A stretch of DNA of 64,000 nucleotides, taken from the NCBI RefSeq assembly GCF_004634195.1, contig NZ_SKBP01000007.1, positions 88,131 to 152,130 on the forward strand. Direction: 5' to 3'. The position numbers were made by a program, and so were the translations under genes. Source of the stretch: Flavobacterium salilacus subsp. salilacus. Its GTDB lineage: Bacteria > Bacteroidota > Bacteroidia > Flavobacteriales > Flavobacteriaceae. The notes under the pieces were generated by a model. That model worked only from the letters and a program-made list of their open reading frames with translations. It had not been told where the DNA came from and searched no databases. Shown here one piece after another: positions 46,171-55,456 of this stretch (within the stretch, counting starts at the first letter, position 1; every line of letters starts with the position of its first letter).

Positions 46171-46243
46171 ATAAAATTAATACCTCAAATTATAATAGTT
46201 GTATATTTACACGAATATTTGAACATTTATTCTACAATTTTAC

Positions 46244-47560
46244 ATGAAAACCTCACAGATAAAAATACAGACACATAATTTTAGAGCAATAAATAAAGCA
46301 GATATAATTATTGATGGAATTACTGTTGTAGCAGGTGAGAATGGGAGTGGTAAAAGTACTATGTCTAAACTTTTATATTATTTATATAAAACAGTATCAA
46401 ATTATAACAACCTTATTAGTAAGGATTTAGAGGATAAGTTAAGGGATGTAAGCCGTTTTTTGGAAATAATTGCTTTTGAGCGTCATTCTTCTAAAGAAAA
46501 TGAATTAGAAGAAGAACAACTTATAAGAGATTATTATTCACTATTTCAAGGAAATATGCTAACAGAAGAACGCATGAATAAATGGGTGTCTGTATTAGAT
46601 AAAGTATATAGAATTTTTTACTCTGAAGATACTCAACATAGAAATATAAAGAGTTTTACTAGGTTGACAAGGTTTAAGTTTATTTTAAAGGATATTTTAG
46701 ACGATAATAATATATCGATAGAATCAGAGAATACAGAGTTACAGTTTCAAAAAATCATTGATCTCGTTAAATCTATTTTCGATGATGCTTTTAATAAAAA
46801 GAAATTTAGACCCAGTTCATTATTCATTGATGAATTAGAAACAGTTTTTGGTATAGTAAATTTGCCTGAAAAGTTTGAAGTTCAGGAATATGGAGAAACA
46901 ATATTTTCATCTGATAAAGACCGACTTGCAATTCCTTATTCTATACAAAATGCTATTTATATAGACACACCAATGGTAATAGGTAGCAGCTCTGATAATG
47001 AATATTGGGAAGATTTAAATGAGTTGTTGAGAAAAAAAGGAAAACTTAATAACTCTCAAATTTCTCAACTTATTAGTAAGGAAATAATAAAAGGAGACAT
47101 TTCTATAGAAGATAATGATTTTTCTATCAGTGATTTTTTTTATAAGAGGGCAGATGGTTCTATTTATAATTTATTAGATTGTGCTACAGGTATCAAGTCA
47201 TTTGGAATTATCCAATTACTATTAAAGAATGGTAGCTTAACAGATAAAACGCTATTAATCATAGATGAGCCTGAATCTCATCTTCATCCCCAATGGATTA
47301 TTGAATATGCTAGATTGATAGTTCTTTTGAATAAAGAAATAGGAGTTAAATTTTTTATTCCAAGTCATAATCCTGATATGGTAAGTGCAATAAAATCTAT
47401 TTCCGAAAAAGAAGGTATACTCGATGAGGTTAACTTTTATATTGCTAAAACAGAAGAAAAAGAGTACCAATATGATTATATTCATTTAGGAACTGACATT
47501 GAGCCTATATTTGAGTCTTTTAATATTGCATTAGATAGAATTAATAAATATGGGATATAA
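46244..47560 (+). CDS. ABC/RecF-like AAA ATPase, first gene of a two-gene unit
   Basis: A 438-residue stand-alone ABC-type ATPase. Walker A GENGSGKS is at residues 31-38. The signature-like CATGIKSFG lies near residue 315, Walker B LLIIDEPESHLHP has its Asp/Glu at 341-342, and FFIPSHNPDMV gives the H-loop. No TOPRIM or HNH domain follows, unlike OLD or Septu PtuB fusions. The stop directly abuts the ATG of the next gene. Both genes are AT-rich and lie between dus and a MATE exporter. ATPases of this type occur in many phage-defence and DNA-repair pairs, but the role here is unknown. Confidence 0.75.
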   Translation: MKTSQIKIQTHNFRAINKADIIIDGITVVAGENGSGKSTMSKLLYYLYKTVSNYNNLISKDLEDKLRDVSRFLEIIAFERHSSKENELEEEQLIRDYYSLFQGNMLTEERMNKWVSVLDKVYRIFYSEDTQHRNIKSFTRLTRFKFILKDILDDNNISIESENTELQFQKIIDLVKSIFDDAFNKKKFRPSSLFIDELETVFGIVNLPEKFEVQEYGETIFSSDKDRLAIPYSIQNAIYIDTPMVIGSSSDNEYWEDLNELLRKKGKLNNSQISQLISKEIIKGDISIEDNDFSISDFFYKRADGSIYNLLDCATGIKSFGIIQLLLKNGSLTDKTLLIIDEPESHLHPQWIIEYARLIVLLNKEIGVKFFIPSHNPDMVSAIKSISEKEGILDEVNFYIAKTEEKEYQYDYIHLGTDIEPIFESFNIALDRINKYGI

Positions 47561-48049
47561 ATGAAATATTGTAAAAATATAACTGAAGCCCATCCTTTTA
47601 TCATGGAATGTAGTAATTCTCTAATAAAAATAGAAAAATTACTTGTAAATGAAGGCTTAAAAGGGGCTAATCCTTTTACTGATACAGAACATTTAGTAGT
47701 AAATATGGATCATGTTGAAACGTATTTTGCTAAAAAGGAGAAAAGAAATGAAAGGAGTTCAATGGATTTTAGTTTTGGAATCTCTTCACCTTCTGAAAAA
47801 TATGTTTTAGCCGAGTTACGTTTTAATTATAAAAAGATTACAAATATTAGTAAAGTAGACTTAATACATAAGGTAGAAGGCTCTATAACAACACTAAAAG
47901 GTAAAGTTGAACTTAACTCAGAGTACCTTTTTATATTTCAATCTAATCAAAAAGAACAGGCAAGAAGCCTGTTCTATAGAAATTTAAGAATGCCCAAGAA
48001 TTATCTTGTGAAAGATGTCACGGAATTAAAAACAGATTTTTTCTCTTAA
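47561..48049 (+). CDS. partner protein of the ATPase, unknown function
   Basis: A 162-residue protein starting on the base after the ATPase stop, so tightly coupled to it. No family is recognised and no membrane segment is seen. The middle has a strand with KYVLAELRFNYKKI, preceded by an Asp-rich NMDHVETYF region. An acidic residue followed by E-x-R could be a degenerate PD-(D/E)XK core, but this is weak. The end is basic and polar. Confidence 0.6.
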   Translation: MKYCKNITEAHPFIMECSNSLIKIEKLLVNEGLKGANPFTDTEHLVVNMDHVETYFAKKEKRNERSSMDFSFGISSPSEKYVLAELRFNYKKITNISKVDLIHKVEGSITTLKGKVELNSEYLFIFQSNQKEQARSLFYRNLRMPKNYLVKDVTELKTDFFS

Positions 48050-48065
48050 GCTTGAAATTGCTTAT

Positions 48066-49478
48066 TTAAACCTCGACTTCTTTCCATTTTCCCCTTCTGA
48101 AAAGGATAATACTCGCTATCGTAATAGCGGTTTCCGAAACCGGAATGGCTATAAAAACTCCTACAGGACCAAGCTCAAAAACCTTTGCCAGCATATAGGC
48201 AAGCGGTATCTGGAACAGCCAGAACCCAAAGAAGTTAATGCGTGTAGGCGTTTTGGTATCGCCCGCCCCGTTAAAGGCGTTTATCAGTACCATACCTGCA
48301 CCATAAAACACAAAAGCCACACTCAATATTTTAATAGCCTGTACGGCTATATCGTGCACGTGGGCATTGTTGGTAAAAAACCACATAATAGGCTCGGCAG
48401 CAAGGAAAGTTATCCCTGTTATAGAAGCCATATAAATAATGTTATATTTTGCCGTTACAAATACCGAACGTTCGGCACGATCTACCTGTTTTGCACCAAG
48501 GTTTTGCCCTACCAGTGTGGCAGCAGCATTACTTAGCCCCCATGCGGGCAGCAGGAAAAACATCATAATGCGCAAGGCACTCTGGTAGCCAGCCGAGCCT
48601 TCATCGCCACCCGTAGTTGCCACTAATTGCGCCAAAAATATCCAACTGCACGATGCAATTACAAACTGCATTACACCCGGAGCAGCAATTTTTACCAATG
48701 CTTTTATTTGTTCCCAATGCGGAAGGAAGTAGGAAGCTGCAACCTTGAGCATGCCTTTGCCGTTAAACAGGTTATGGAGCTGATAGCTTACGCCAATACC
48801 CCGCCCTATGGTGGTTGCAATAGCAGCACCCGTAAGCCCGTAGCCCAGTACATTAATAAAGATAGGGCATAGTATAATGTTGCAAATATTGGCTATCCAA
48901 AGGCTTTTCATGGCTATGGCAGCATTACCCGCCCCGCGAAATATACCATTGAAGAGGAACAGCAGCATAATAACAAAACTGCCACCCATCATTATCTGGA
49001 CAAAGTCAGTTCCAAACTCTGCCGATGCTTGCGATGAACCCATCAACAGTAAAATATCGGTAGCATATATAAACCCGAAAAAAGCAATAACGGCGTTTAC
49101 GGCTACGGCTACTATTATAGCCTGCATGCCGGCGCGTGCTGCCGCTTCAGGATTTTTTTCGCCCACACGGCGCGCCACTACTGCCGTGGCAGCCATGCTC
49201 ATCCCTATGGCTATGGAATATATAATAGTAAGTACCGACTCGGTAAGCCCTACGGTTTGTACTGCAAAACTGCTGTTTTCCAGATGCCCCACAAAATAAA
49301 GATCGACCAGTGCAAATACTGATTCCATCATCATTTCGAGCATCATGGGTATAGCCAGCAATAGTACCGCCCTGCGAATGCTTCCTTGTGTAAAATCGAT
49401 ATTGCCGCCTGTAAGCGACTGTTTCAGTAAGGTGAAAAATCGGGAAAACGTACTTTTCCCCTGTATAATTTGTGCCAT
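48066..49478 (-). CDS. MATE family efflux transporter
   Basis: A 470-residue exporter with about twelve TM segments and two related halves, starting IRRAVLLLAIPMMLEMMMESVFALVDLYFVGHL, the usual MATE opening. The second half has GLSNAAATLVGQNLGAKQ, matching the first half's VARRVGEKNPEAA region. It exports drugs or metabolites using Na+ or H+. Substrate unknown. Confidence 0.9.
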   Translation of the reverse strand: MAQIIQGKSTFSRFFTLLKQSLTGGNIDFTQGSIRRAVLLLAIPMMLEMMMESVFALVDLYFVGHLENSSFAVQTVGLTESVLTIIYSIAIGMSMAATAVVARRVGEKNPEAAARAGMQAIIVAVAVNAVIAFFGFIYATDILLLMGSSQASAEFGTDFVQIMMGGSFVIMLLFLFNGIFRGAGNAAIAMKSLWIANICNIILCPIFINVLGYGLTGAAIATTIGRGIGVSYQLHNLFNGKGMLKVAASYFLPHWEQIKALVKIAAPGVMQFVIASCSWIFLAQLVATTGGDEGSAGYQSALRIMMFFLLPAWGLSNAAATLVGQNLGAKQVDRAERSVFVTAKYNIIYMASITGITFLAAEPIMWFFTNNAHVHDIAVQAIKILSVAFVFYGAGMVLINAFNGAGDTKTPTRINFFGFWLFQIPLAYMLAKVFELGPVGVFIAIPVSETAITIASIILFRRGKWKEVEV

Positions 49479-49664
49479 TTTTTGTTGGTATGTTGATTGA
49501 AAAAAATTAATAATAGTATAACAGGCAATAAAAGATAATGCCTACTTGTTTTTTGCGAAAAGTGTTTGTCCTTACATTATCGGGTACGGACAGCAAAAAC
49601 TATCATAATTCGGAAGTATATGACTGCAAAAATATAAGAAAATATAAAAATCAATCTAAAAGTT

Positions 49665-50870
49665 CTATGAATTTTCAAGCAATTTGTTATTCACGCGGTT
49701 GGCAGCAAGCCAGGAGGCGAGTATGCCCAGTGTGTATATAGTGGCTATGACTATGAGTATATTAACAAAAGTAAACTGTACCGGGTAGGCAAGAGTATCA
49801 GTAAGCATAATAAGGCTGTAATGCTGTTGTGCCAGTACCACACTAACGCTTATGGCAAGCCCTATGAGTACCCCAAGTGTGGTAATAAATATACCTTGAT
49901 ATAAAAAGATGTTGCGCAGCTCGGTTACGGTTGTACCCAGGCTGTAGAGTGTTTTTATGTTTTCGCGTTTGTCCAGTATCAGCATGATGAGTGCGCCGGC
50001 AAGGCAAAACAGTGTCATTACCACTACCAGTGAACAAAACAGGTAGGTAACCAAATTTTCGGCATTCAGCATTTTGTAGAGTGAAGCGTTTAGCTGTATT
50101 CGGTTTTTAATGGCTATTTTTCCTTTAAATATGGTGTTTAGCTTTTCTCTTACCGTTTCCTCATTAGCACCGGGAGTAAGTTTCAGTTCTATTGCCGTTA
50201 TTTGTTCCGGTTTAAACTGCAATAATTCCTGTGTAAGCCCAAGATCGGCAAATACATATTTGCTGTCCACATCATCGTTTACAGAGTATATGCCTATGGG
50301 TATAAGCGTAGCTTTTTTGAAACCGTCTTCGGGCGACTTTATAAGTCCTTTACCCGGTTTGGGTACATATACCTCCAATGCATTATTGAAGTCGAATAAC
50401 CCCATAGACAGTTTCGACATAATGCCATAGCCTATCACTACCTGGCTGGTTTCGGGTTGCAGCCAGTTGCCTTGTATTACCTTTTCTTTAATGGGGTTTA
50501 CGTCAGTATATATACTGTCAACACCTTTCAGGTAGGCGACCTGTTCTTTACCGTCATAATAAAAAAGTACGCGCTCTTCGGCTATCTTGGTGTAGTGGGT
50601 TATTCCTGCCGTTTTTTTCAGCTCCTGTTCCTGCTGTGCCGATATGGTAAACGATTTTCCCAACGCGGGGGCAACCCTTAGTTCCGGGTCGGTAGCGTTG
50701 GTAAAGGATACGGTAAACTCCCGCAGTCCGCTAAATGCCGACATTATTATAAACAGTGCTGCGGTACTGGCTATAATGCCCAATGCCGCAATGGCGGTAA
50801 TAATATTTACCGCAGAGCTTTTACTCCTGCTTATAGTGTATCGTCTGGCTATGTATAGGGAGAAGCTCAA
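49665..50870 (-). CDS. FtsX-like ABC transporter permease (LolC/E-like)
   Basis: A 401-residue permease with one TM at about residues 22-45, a large periplasmic domain (residues 50-260) and three TMs at the C-terminus (about 270-395), the LolC/E or MacB-like plan. The opening YIARRYTISRSKSSAVNIITAIAALGIIASTAALFIIMS is typical. It may take part in lipoprotein release or envelope work. The ATPase gene is not in the window. It follows rbfA by nine bases, so the two are co-transcribed. Confidence 0.85.
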   Translation of the reverse strand: MSFSLYIARRYTISRSKSSAVNIITAIAALGIIASTAALFIIMSAFSGLREFTVSFTNATDPELRVAPALGKSFTISAQQEQELKKTAGITHYTKIAEERVLFYYDGKEQVAYLKGVDSIYTDVNPIKEKVIQGNWLQPETSQVVIGYGIMSKLSMGLFDFNNALEVYVPKPGKGLIKSPEDGFKKATLIPIGIYSVNDDVDSKYVFADLGLTQELLQFKPEQITAIELKLTPGANEETVREKLNTIFKGKIAIKNRIQLNASLYKMLNAENLVTYLFCSLVVVMTLFCLAGALIMLILDKRENIKTLYSLGTTVTELRNIFLYQGIFITTLGVLIGLAISVSVVLAQQHYSLIMLTDTLAYPVQFTFVNILIVIATIYTLGILASWLAANRVNNKLLENS

Positions 50871-50879
50871 ATTGGGTTG

Positions 50880-51272
50880 TTATGATTTTTTGCGTCTGTC
50901 CAGCAATTCCGGGTTGGTAATAGGGTTGTTTTCGCCTTTTAGCTCGTTGTCTATTTTTTCTATCTGGTCGAGTGTGTCGTCGATATAAAAAATAAGGTTC
51001 GGCACTTTGCGCAATTGCATTTTTACGCGTTGCGAAAGGTCGTGTTTTATGAGCGGCGTGTTAGACCGTATTGCTGCCAGCAGTTCAGCTCCTTTATCGG
51101 TAGGGAAAATGCTGAGATATACCTTTGCTATAGAAAGGTCGCTGGTAACGTTTACTTTTGATATTGATATGATGAGGTTGCTAATGTTGTTTTTGCGCAC
51201 CTCGCCCTGAAGGATATCTACTAAATCCTTTTGCAGCAGTGTGCCTATTTTTTTCTGCCTGTTTGTTTCCAT
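50880..51272 (-). CDS. rbfA: ribosome-binding factor A
   Basis: A 130-residue RbfA, a KH-fold factor for 16S rRNA 5' end maturation. Diagnostic parts are RQKKIGTLLQKDLVDILQGE, the beta-strand VTSDLSIAKVYLSIFP and LRKVPNLIFYIDDTLDQIEKIDNEL at the C-terminus. Normal length. It leads the ABC permease gene. Confidence 0.9.
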   Translation of the reverse strand: METNRQKKIGTLLQKDLVDILQGEVRKNNISNLIISISKVNVTSDLSIAKVYLSIFPTDKGAELLAAIRSNTPLIKHDLSQRVKMQLRKVPNLIFYIDDTLDQIEKIDNELKGENNPITNPELLDRRKKS

Positions 51273-51350
51273 AGTGCAAAAGTACTCAATTTATGGTTTC
51301 GGGTTTACAGTTCGCTGTGCAAAGTTGCACACGTGACTGCAATATATCAC

Positions 51351-51752
51351 TCAGACTATTTCCTGACACAGTTCTACCAGCACACCATTTGTGCCTTTTG
51401 GGTGCAGGAAAGCTACCAGTTTGTTATCTGCTCCTTTTTTCGGGGTTTCGTTCAGCACGGTAAAGCCTTCATTTTTAAGGCGGGCTATTTCGGCAACAAT
51501 ATCTTCTACATCAAAGGCTATATGGTGTATGCCCTCGCCTTTTTTCTCTAAAAATTTGGCAATAGGACTATCGGGGTTAGTAGCTTCCAGCAGTTCTATT
51601 TTGTTGGGTCCGTTCATAAAAAAAGAGGTTTTTACCCCTTCGCTGGCTACTTCTTCCATTTTATAGGCGGGTGTACCCAATAGTTTTTCGAATAAACGGT
51701 TGGATGCTTCGAGGTCTTTTACGGCAATGCCTATGTGTTCTATTTTTCTCAT
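51351..51752 (-). CDS. mce: methylmalonyl-CoA epimerase
   Basis: A 133-residue glyoxalase-fold enzyme that interconverts the two methylmalonyl-CoA epimers in propionate metabolism. EHIGIAVKDLEASNRLFEKLLG at the start and GEGIHHIAFDVEDI in the second half carry the metal-binding His residues; GVLVELCQ ends with the conserved Glu. ATG 51752 (MRKIEHIGI) is chosen over the in-frame ATG at 51797, which adds an unrelated stretch. Confidence 0.9.
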   Translation of the reverse strand: MRKIEHIGIAVKDLEASNRLFEKLLGTPAYKMEEVASEGVKTSFFMNGPNKIELLEATNPDSPIAKFLEKKGEGIHHIAFDVEDIVAEIARLKNEGFTVLNETPKKGADNKLVAFLHPKGTNGVLVELCQEIV

Positions 51753-51947
51753 AAATGTTATTTTGTATGCGGTTTGTAAAAATAGTGATTTTACCATTTA
51801 CAGCAGGAACGGTACAAAAACTATTAGTAAAAGATTCTGCGTGTCCTCGTTAAACTTATCCTAAACCTTTCGTATATATCCGCTAAGCCGTTTTTAAAAC
51901 CTTAATTTTATTAAAATTGCTATAATTCGCTAATAATTAATGTTTTA

Positions 51948-52946
51948 ATGAATTTCACTAACCCGTTGGTATATGGGGTGCCATGCTTTTTGGGCTTAAT
52001 ACTCCTCGAACTCAGCTATAGTAAACTTACAACCCGAAAAAGTCTTTATAACTGGAAGGATCTTGCTTCCAGCCTTAGCATAGGGTTGGGCTCGGCTGTG
52101 CTTGCCGCTTTGCTTAAAACGGTTACGGCTATTGTTGTTTTTACCTTTGTATATGATATTTTTAACCCTGTAGTAAATGGGGTTCGTACCAACATATTTG
52201 GTTGGGAATCTTTTGGGTATGCCTGGTATATATGGCTGCTGTGCCAGCTTGCCGATGATTTCAGTTACTATTGGTTTCATAGGCAAAACCACATGGTTCG
52301 GTTTTTTTGGGCAGCCCATATCGTGCATCATTCTTCCCATAAATTCAATTTAGGAACTGCGGTGCGCAATGGGTGGTTTACTTTGTTTTACAAACCGTTG
52401 TTTTATATATGGATTGTTGCCATAGGTTTTCCGCCCGAAATGCTTTTGGTATGTTTGGGTATAGAGTCGTTATGGCAATTTCAGCTTCATTCATTATATG
52501 TTCCAAAATTGGGTTTTGCAGAAAAAATATTTAATACTCACAAAATGCACCAGGTACACCACTCTAAAAACTTAGAGTATATGGATAAGAATCATGGGGG
52601 GTTCCTTAATATTTTTGACAAGATATTCGGGACGTGGAAAGATTATGATGATGATGTGGATATTGAGTTTGGAGTAACCTCGCCACCTGATTCATATAAC
52701 CCCTATACCATACTAACCCATGAGTATGTTAATATCTGGCGGGATATGAAAAAATCTAAAAACTGGAAACACAAGTTTATGTATGTTTTTGGTCCGCCCG
52801 GCTGGAGCCACGATGGCAGTACTAAAACGGTAAAACAAATGCGCGAAGCGTTACGAAAGGGAAACAACCCGATAAAACAGGTAAAAAAAGAAGCTGATAT
52901 TAAGCTGAAAGTACCACAGCCGGAGCATAACTCCGTTAGAGTATAA
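51948..52946 (+). CDS. sterol desaturase / fatty acid hydroxylase family protein
   Basis: A 332-residue membrane di-iron oxygenase. Histidine boxes HRQNH, HIVHHSSH and HKMHQVHH (HxxHH types) hold the iron. TM segments lie at about residues 5-22, 40-66, 80-100 and 135-160. The C-terminus is charged and soluble. The substrate could be a sterol-like lipid, a carotenoid or a fatty acid; not decidable here. Confidence 0.82.
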   Translation: MNFTNPLVYGVPCFLGLILLELSYSKLTTRKSLYNWKDLASSLSIGLGSAVLAALLKTVTAIVVFTFVYDIFNPVVNGVRTNIFGWESFGYAWYIWLLCQLADDFSYYWFHRQNHMVRFFWAAHIVHHSSHKFNLGTAVRNGWFTLFYKPLFYIWIVAIGFPPEMLLVCLGIESLWQFQLHSLYVPKLGFAEKIFNTHKMHQVHHSKNLEYMDKNHGGFLNIFDKIFGTWKDYDDDVDIEFGVTSPPDSYNPYTILTHEYVNIWRDMKKSKNWKHKFMYVFGPPGWSHDGSTKTVKQMREALRKGNNPIKQVKKEADIKLKVPQPEHNSVRV

Positions 52947-52949
52947 TAA

Positions 52950-53426
52950 TTAATTGATCTGTTGTACTAAAATTTTTTTGAGTAGTACTATTTGCCCTAA
53001 ATGGTAGTAGCAGTGCTCAATCATTCCATCAATGTTTCTTTGGTATGTTCCGTATTTTTCATCCACAAATTTTTCATGCAGTTTCTCTTCTGGCATTTGT
53101 TCAATTAAAAGAGCAAACTCCTCTGCATCCTGCCAAAATTTGGTTAGGAAAGTTTCCCATTGCACCTGCGATTCAACAGGAGGGAAATCAAAACTGTATT
53201 TATCCCGTATTTCCAGATTCCCTCCTTTAAATACGTTACTTACACCTTTTATATAATAATGTATATGCTGTGCCAAAACGGCAATAGTATTGAGCGATTG
53301 ATGCTTAGTGACTGCAACCTCCCAATTAAGGGTGGCTAACTGGTCTTTATAATTTGTATTTGCCACCCACGTTCCGTTCAAAATTACCTCTCTGAAACGT
53401 TTTGCCAGTTCGTGTTTGTTTCCCAT
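52950..53426 (-). CDS. DinB-like four-helix protein
   Basis: A 158-residue protein with a DUF1572/DinB-like helical bundle. His residues that could form the metal triad are in LAQHIHYYIKG and MIEHCYYHLGQIVLLK near the end. DinB-like proteins include thiol transferases and many of unknown role. It ends three bases after the convergent sterol-desaturase-like gene. Confidence 0.75.
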   Translation of the reverse strand: MGNKHELAKRFREVILNGTWVANTNYKDQLATLNWEVAVTKHQSLNTIAVLAQHIHYYIKGVSNVFKGGNLEIRDKYSFDFPPVESQVQWETFLTKFWQDAEEFALLIEQMPEEKLHEKFVDEKYGTYQRNIDGMIEHCYYHLGQIVLLKKILVQQIN

Positions 53427-53438
53427 AACTTTAGTATA

Positions 53439-53537
53439 TCACTCTTTTTTATACAGATGCTGATAATAGATAAATGCCATCGGGCATAGCAGGATAAATG
53501 TAATAAGTTTTTTCGATGATTTTAACGATTCCTCCAT
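53439..53537 (-). CDS. possible micro-protein with one TM, 32 aa
   Basis: A 32-residue frame MEESLKSSKKLITFILLCPMAFIYYQHLYKKE with one hydrophobic core between charged ends. A GGAGG-like tract precedes nothing clear. Its stop is 12 bases before the DinB-like start, so the pair would form an operon. Translation is unproven. Confidence 0.3.
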   Translation of the reverse strand: MEESLKSSKKLITFILLCPMAFIYYQHLYKKE

Positions 53538-53649
53538 TTGCCTATCTTTAAATTTATGTAAATTGTTAGCAAATACCTGTTTGTGGGTATTTTTATTGTT
53601 TTTAAAATCACTTACTTAGTACCTCTAAAAATCATAACAACTAAAAATC

Positions 53650-55287
53650 ATGAAAAAAGCTGAATCGATATCCATAGCCGGGATTGTAAATAAAAGTTTA
53701 GACAATAATGTATTTCAGGAAATTGCAGCGGAACTGGAAACCGGAGTTGCCGATACTGATGACAAACTGACGGAGTTTAAAGTTGAGCAGAAAATAGCAA
53801 GCATCGATGCCAGTTCAGAGTTTAGTTTTGGAGGGTTTGTAAACTCTAACTCTAAAATTAAATCGCTGAAAACCTACTACATGGCAGCATTAATGTCTAA
53901 CCGTTATAAACCGTTAATGGGTAATAATGGCGAAGTACTGGCTTTAAGAAGATACGGTATAGGCTTTGCCTTAACACTGGAAGTTAAAGATGTAGAAACC
54001 AAGATAAATGCCAATTATGGTGTTGTGGCCGCCGCAGGAGCTTTAGACCTCTCTAAAGTAGCCTATAAAATTTCGGTATATGGTGTTTTAACTCCTGAGT
54101 TAACGCAGTACTTGCCAAAACAGGAAGGCGATTTTACAAACGATATCTTTATTAAAATTCAGGATTTTTTTGCAAAGGCTAAAGAGCATATCGGCGACAT
54201 GACACAGGCTGCGCTATACCCGATAGAGATAATAAAGAATACACAAATAGTTCCTGATAAATCGCACACGGTATCCATTTATTTTGCGAGCCACTGTATT
54301 GCATCCAACAAAAGTTTATCAGATTGTATAAAACTGTACCAACAAAAAAACCTGAATATAAACGATAATGTAATCCAGTTTATGTACAGTTATTTTGGTA
54401 TTAAGGATGCCTATGTTACCCCATCGATTACACAAAGGCAGGATGCTGCCAAGTGGATTTCGGGTCAATATAATAAAGTAGAAAATACTATCGACAGTAC
54501 CTGGGTTGAAATAGACTCGGCATATACCTACACCCTTAGCGAAGACAGTGTGTATAAGCCACACCCTGTTCCTGCTGACTGGGCACAGGCAGCAAAAGTA
54601 CTGGAAGATGAAAATTTCGAAATCAGTGCTAACTATTCCTCCGAAATTAAAATAGGAGCCATGCTCAATGCCTCATCAGCGTTTAATACCTATACTTTGG
54701 GCAGGCGTATTGTGCATTATATGGATACGAATGATAACCCTGAACCGGGCAGCAAAGTTATAGAAACACGCTACGGTGTGGGTATTCGTATTATTATGAA
54801 AATTTCCAATACAGAATTTGGTACTGATATCAGCTTTGCCAACATAGGGGCTATTGCTGAGTTGAACTTAGGTAATGTTGAGTACGAAATTTCGGGTATA
54901 GGTATTAATGACAGCGATTTAATTAAATTGCTGCCCGTGCCTCAAAATATAAATCAGAACACATTTAGTGAGATTAATAAGACCATCGAAACACTAAAAA
55001 CTAAGATTTCAAATTTAGACCCTACGGATTTTGAGCCACAGGCTCTACGCATAAGGGTAGAGGAGCCTGAGAATGTAGATCCTACACTACAGGCACAATC
55101 GACAGTTTTTGCATACAGAAACATTAAGGAAAAAGAAAGGCTTAATGATACACTTAACAAGGCTAAATCGTTAGGGCTATTAGAAGAGCCTATTAAAGAA
55201 GTATATAAAGAATTAGGCATTGAAGGTAACGACAGACCTGTGCGTTCTGATAAACTGGAAGCTATAGAATGGCTTGATTTTGAATAG
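53650..55287 (+). CDS. unknown protein with an internal duplication, 545 aa
   Basis: No family is recognised and there is no signal peptide. The protein contains two related halves: about residues 55-190 and 330-465. Both have a strand-rich start (SSEFSFGG / SSEIKIGA), then YGIGFALTLEVKD / YGVGIRIIMKISN, an Ala-rich GVVAAAGALDL / IGAIAELNLG, then YKISVYG / YEISGIG and LPKQEGDFTNDIF / LPVPQNINQNTFS. A Glu-rich helical tail ends EAIEWLDFE. A pore-forming or viral-like fold would fit the repeated amphipathic strands, but this is a guess. Convergent with the TIGR03915 gene over a MITE-like element. Confidence 0.65.
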   Translation: MKKAESISIAGIVNKSLDNNVFQEIAAELETGVADTDDKLTEFKVEQKIASIDASSEFSFGGFVNSNSKIKSLKTYYMAALMSNRYKPLMGNNGEVLALRRYGIGFALTLEVKDVETKINANYGVVAAAGALDLSKVAYKISVYGVLTPELTQYLPKQEGDFTNDIFIKIQDFFAKAKEHIGDMTQAALYPIEIIKNTQIVPDKSHTVSIYFASHCIASNKSLSDCIKLYQQKNLNINDNVIQFMYSYFGIKDAYVTPSITQRQDAAKWISGQYNKVENTIDSTWVEIDSAYTYTLSEDSVYKPHPVPADWAQAAKVLEDENFEISANYSSEIKIGAMLNASSAFNTYTLGRRIVHYMDTNDNPEPGSKVIETRYGVGIRIIMKISNTEFGTDISFANIGAIAELNLGNVEYEISGIGINDSDLIKLLPVPQNINQNTFSEINKTIETLKTKISNLDPTDFEPQALRIRVEEPENVDPTLQAQSTVFAYRNIKEKERLNDTLNKAKSLGLLEEPIKEVYKELGIEGNDRPVRSDKLEAIEWLDFE

Positions 55288-55317
55288 AACGGATTAACTT
55301 AAGTTCTATAACACGAA

Positions 55318-55451
55318 GGGGGTTGTCTCAAAAGTGTCATTCTGAACGCAATGTAATGAAGTGAAGAATCTCAATTGTTTGATAAACAAAAGATTCTTCC
55401 TTCGTCAGAATGACAAAAATACTTGTTTAAGCACTTTTGAGGCAGCCCCTT
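55318..55451. mobile_element. MITE-like inverted-repeat element, copy 3
   Basis: TTGTCTCAAAAGTGTCATTCTGA at the left and the mirrored TCAGAATGA ... CACTTTTGAGGCA at the right, very similar to the 21405 copy and in the same orientation. It lies between two convergent genes and may also end their transcripts. Confidence 0.6.
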
Positions 55452-55456
55452 TCCTG

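Noticed and set aside
46244..48049. ATPase pair considered as a Septu (PtuAB) system
   Set aside because: The second protein has no HNH motif, so the assignment is not supported.
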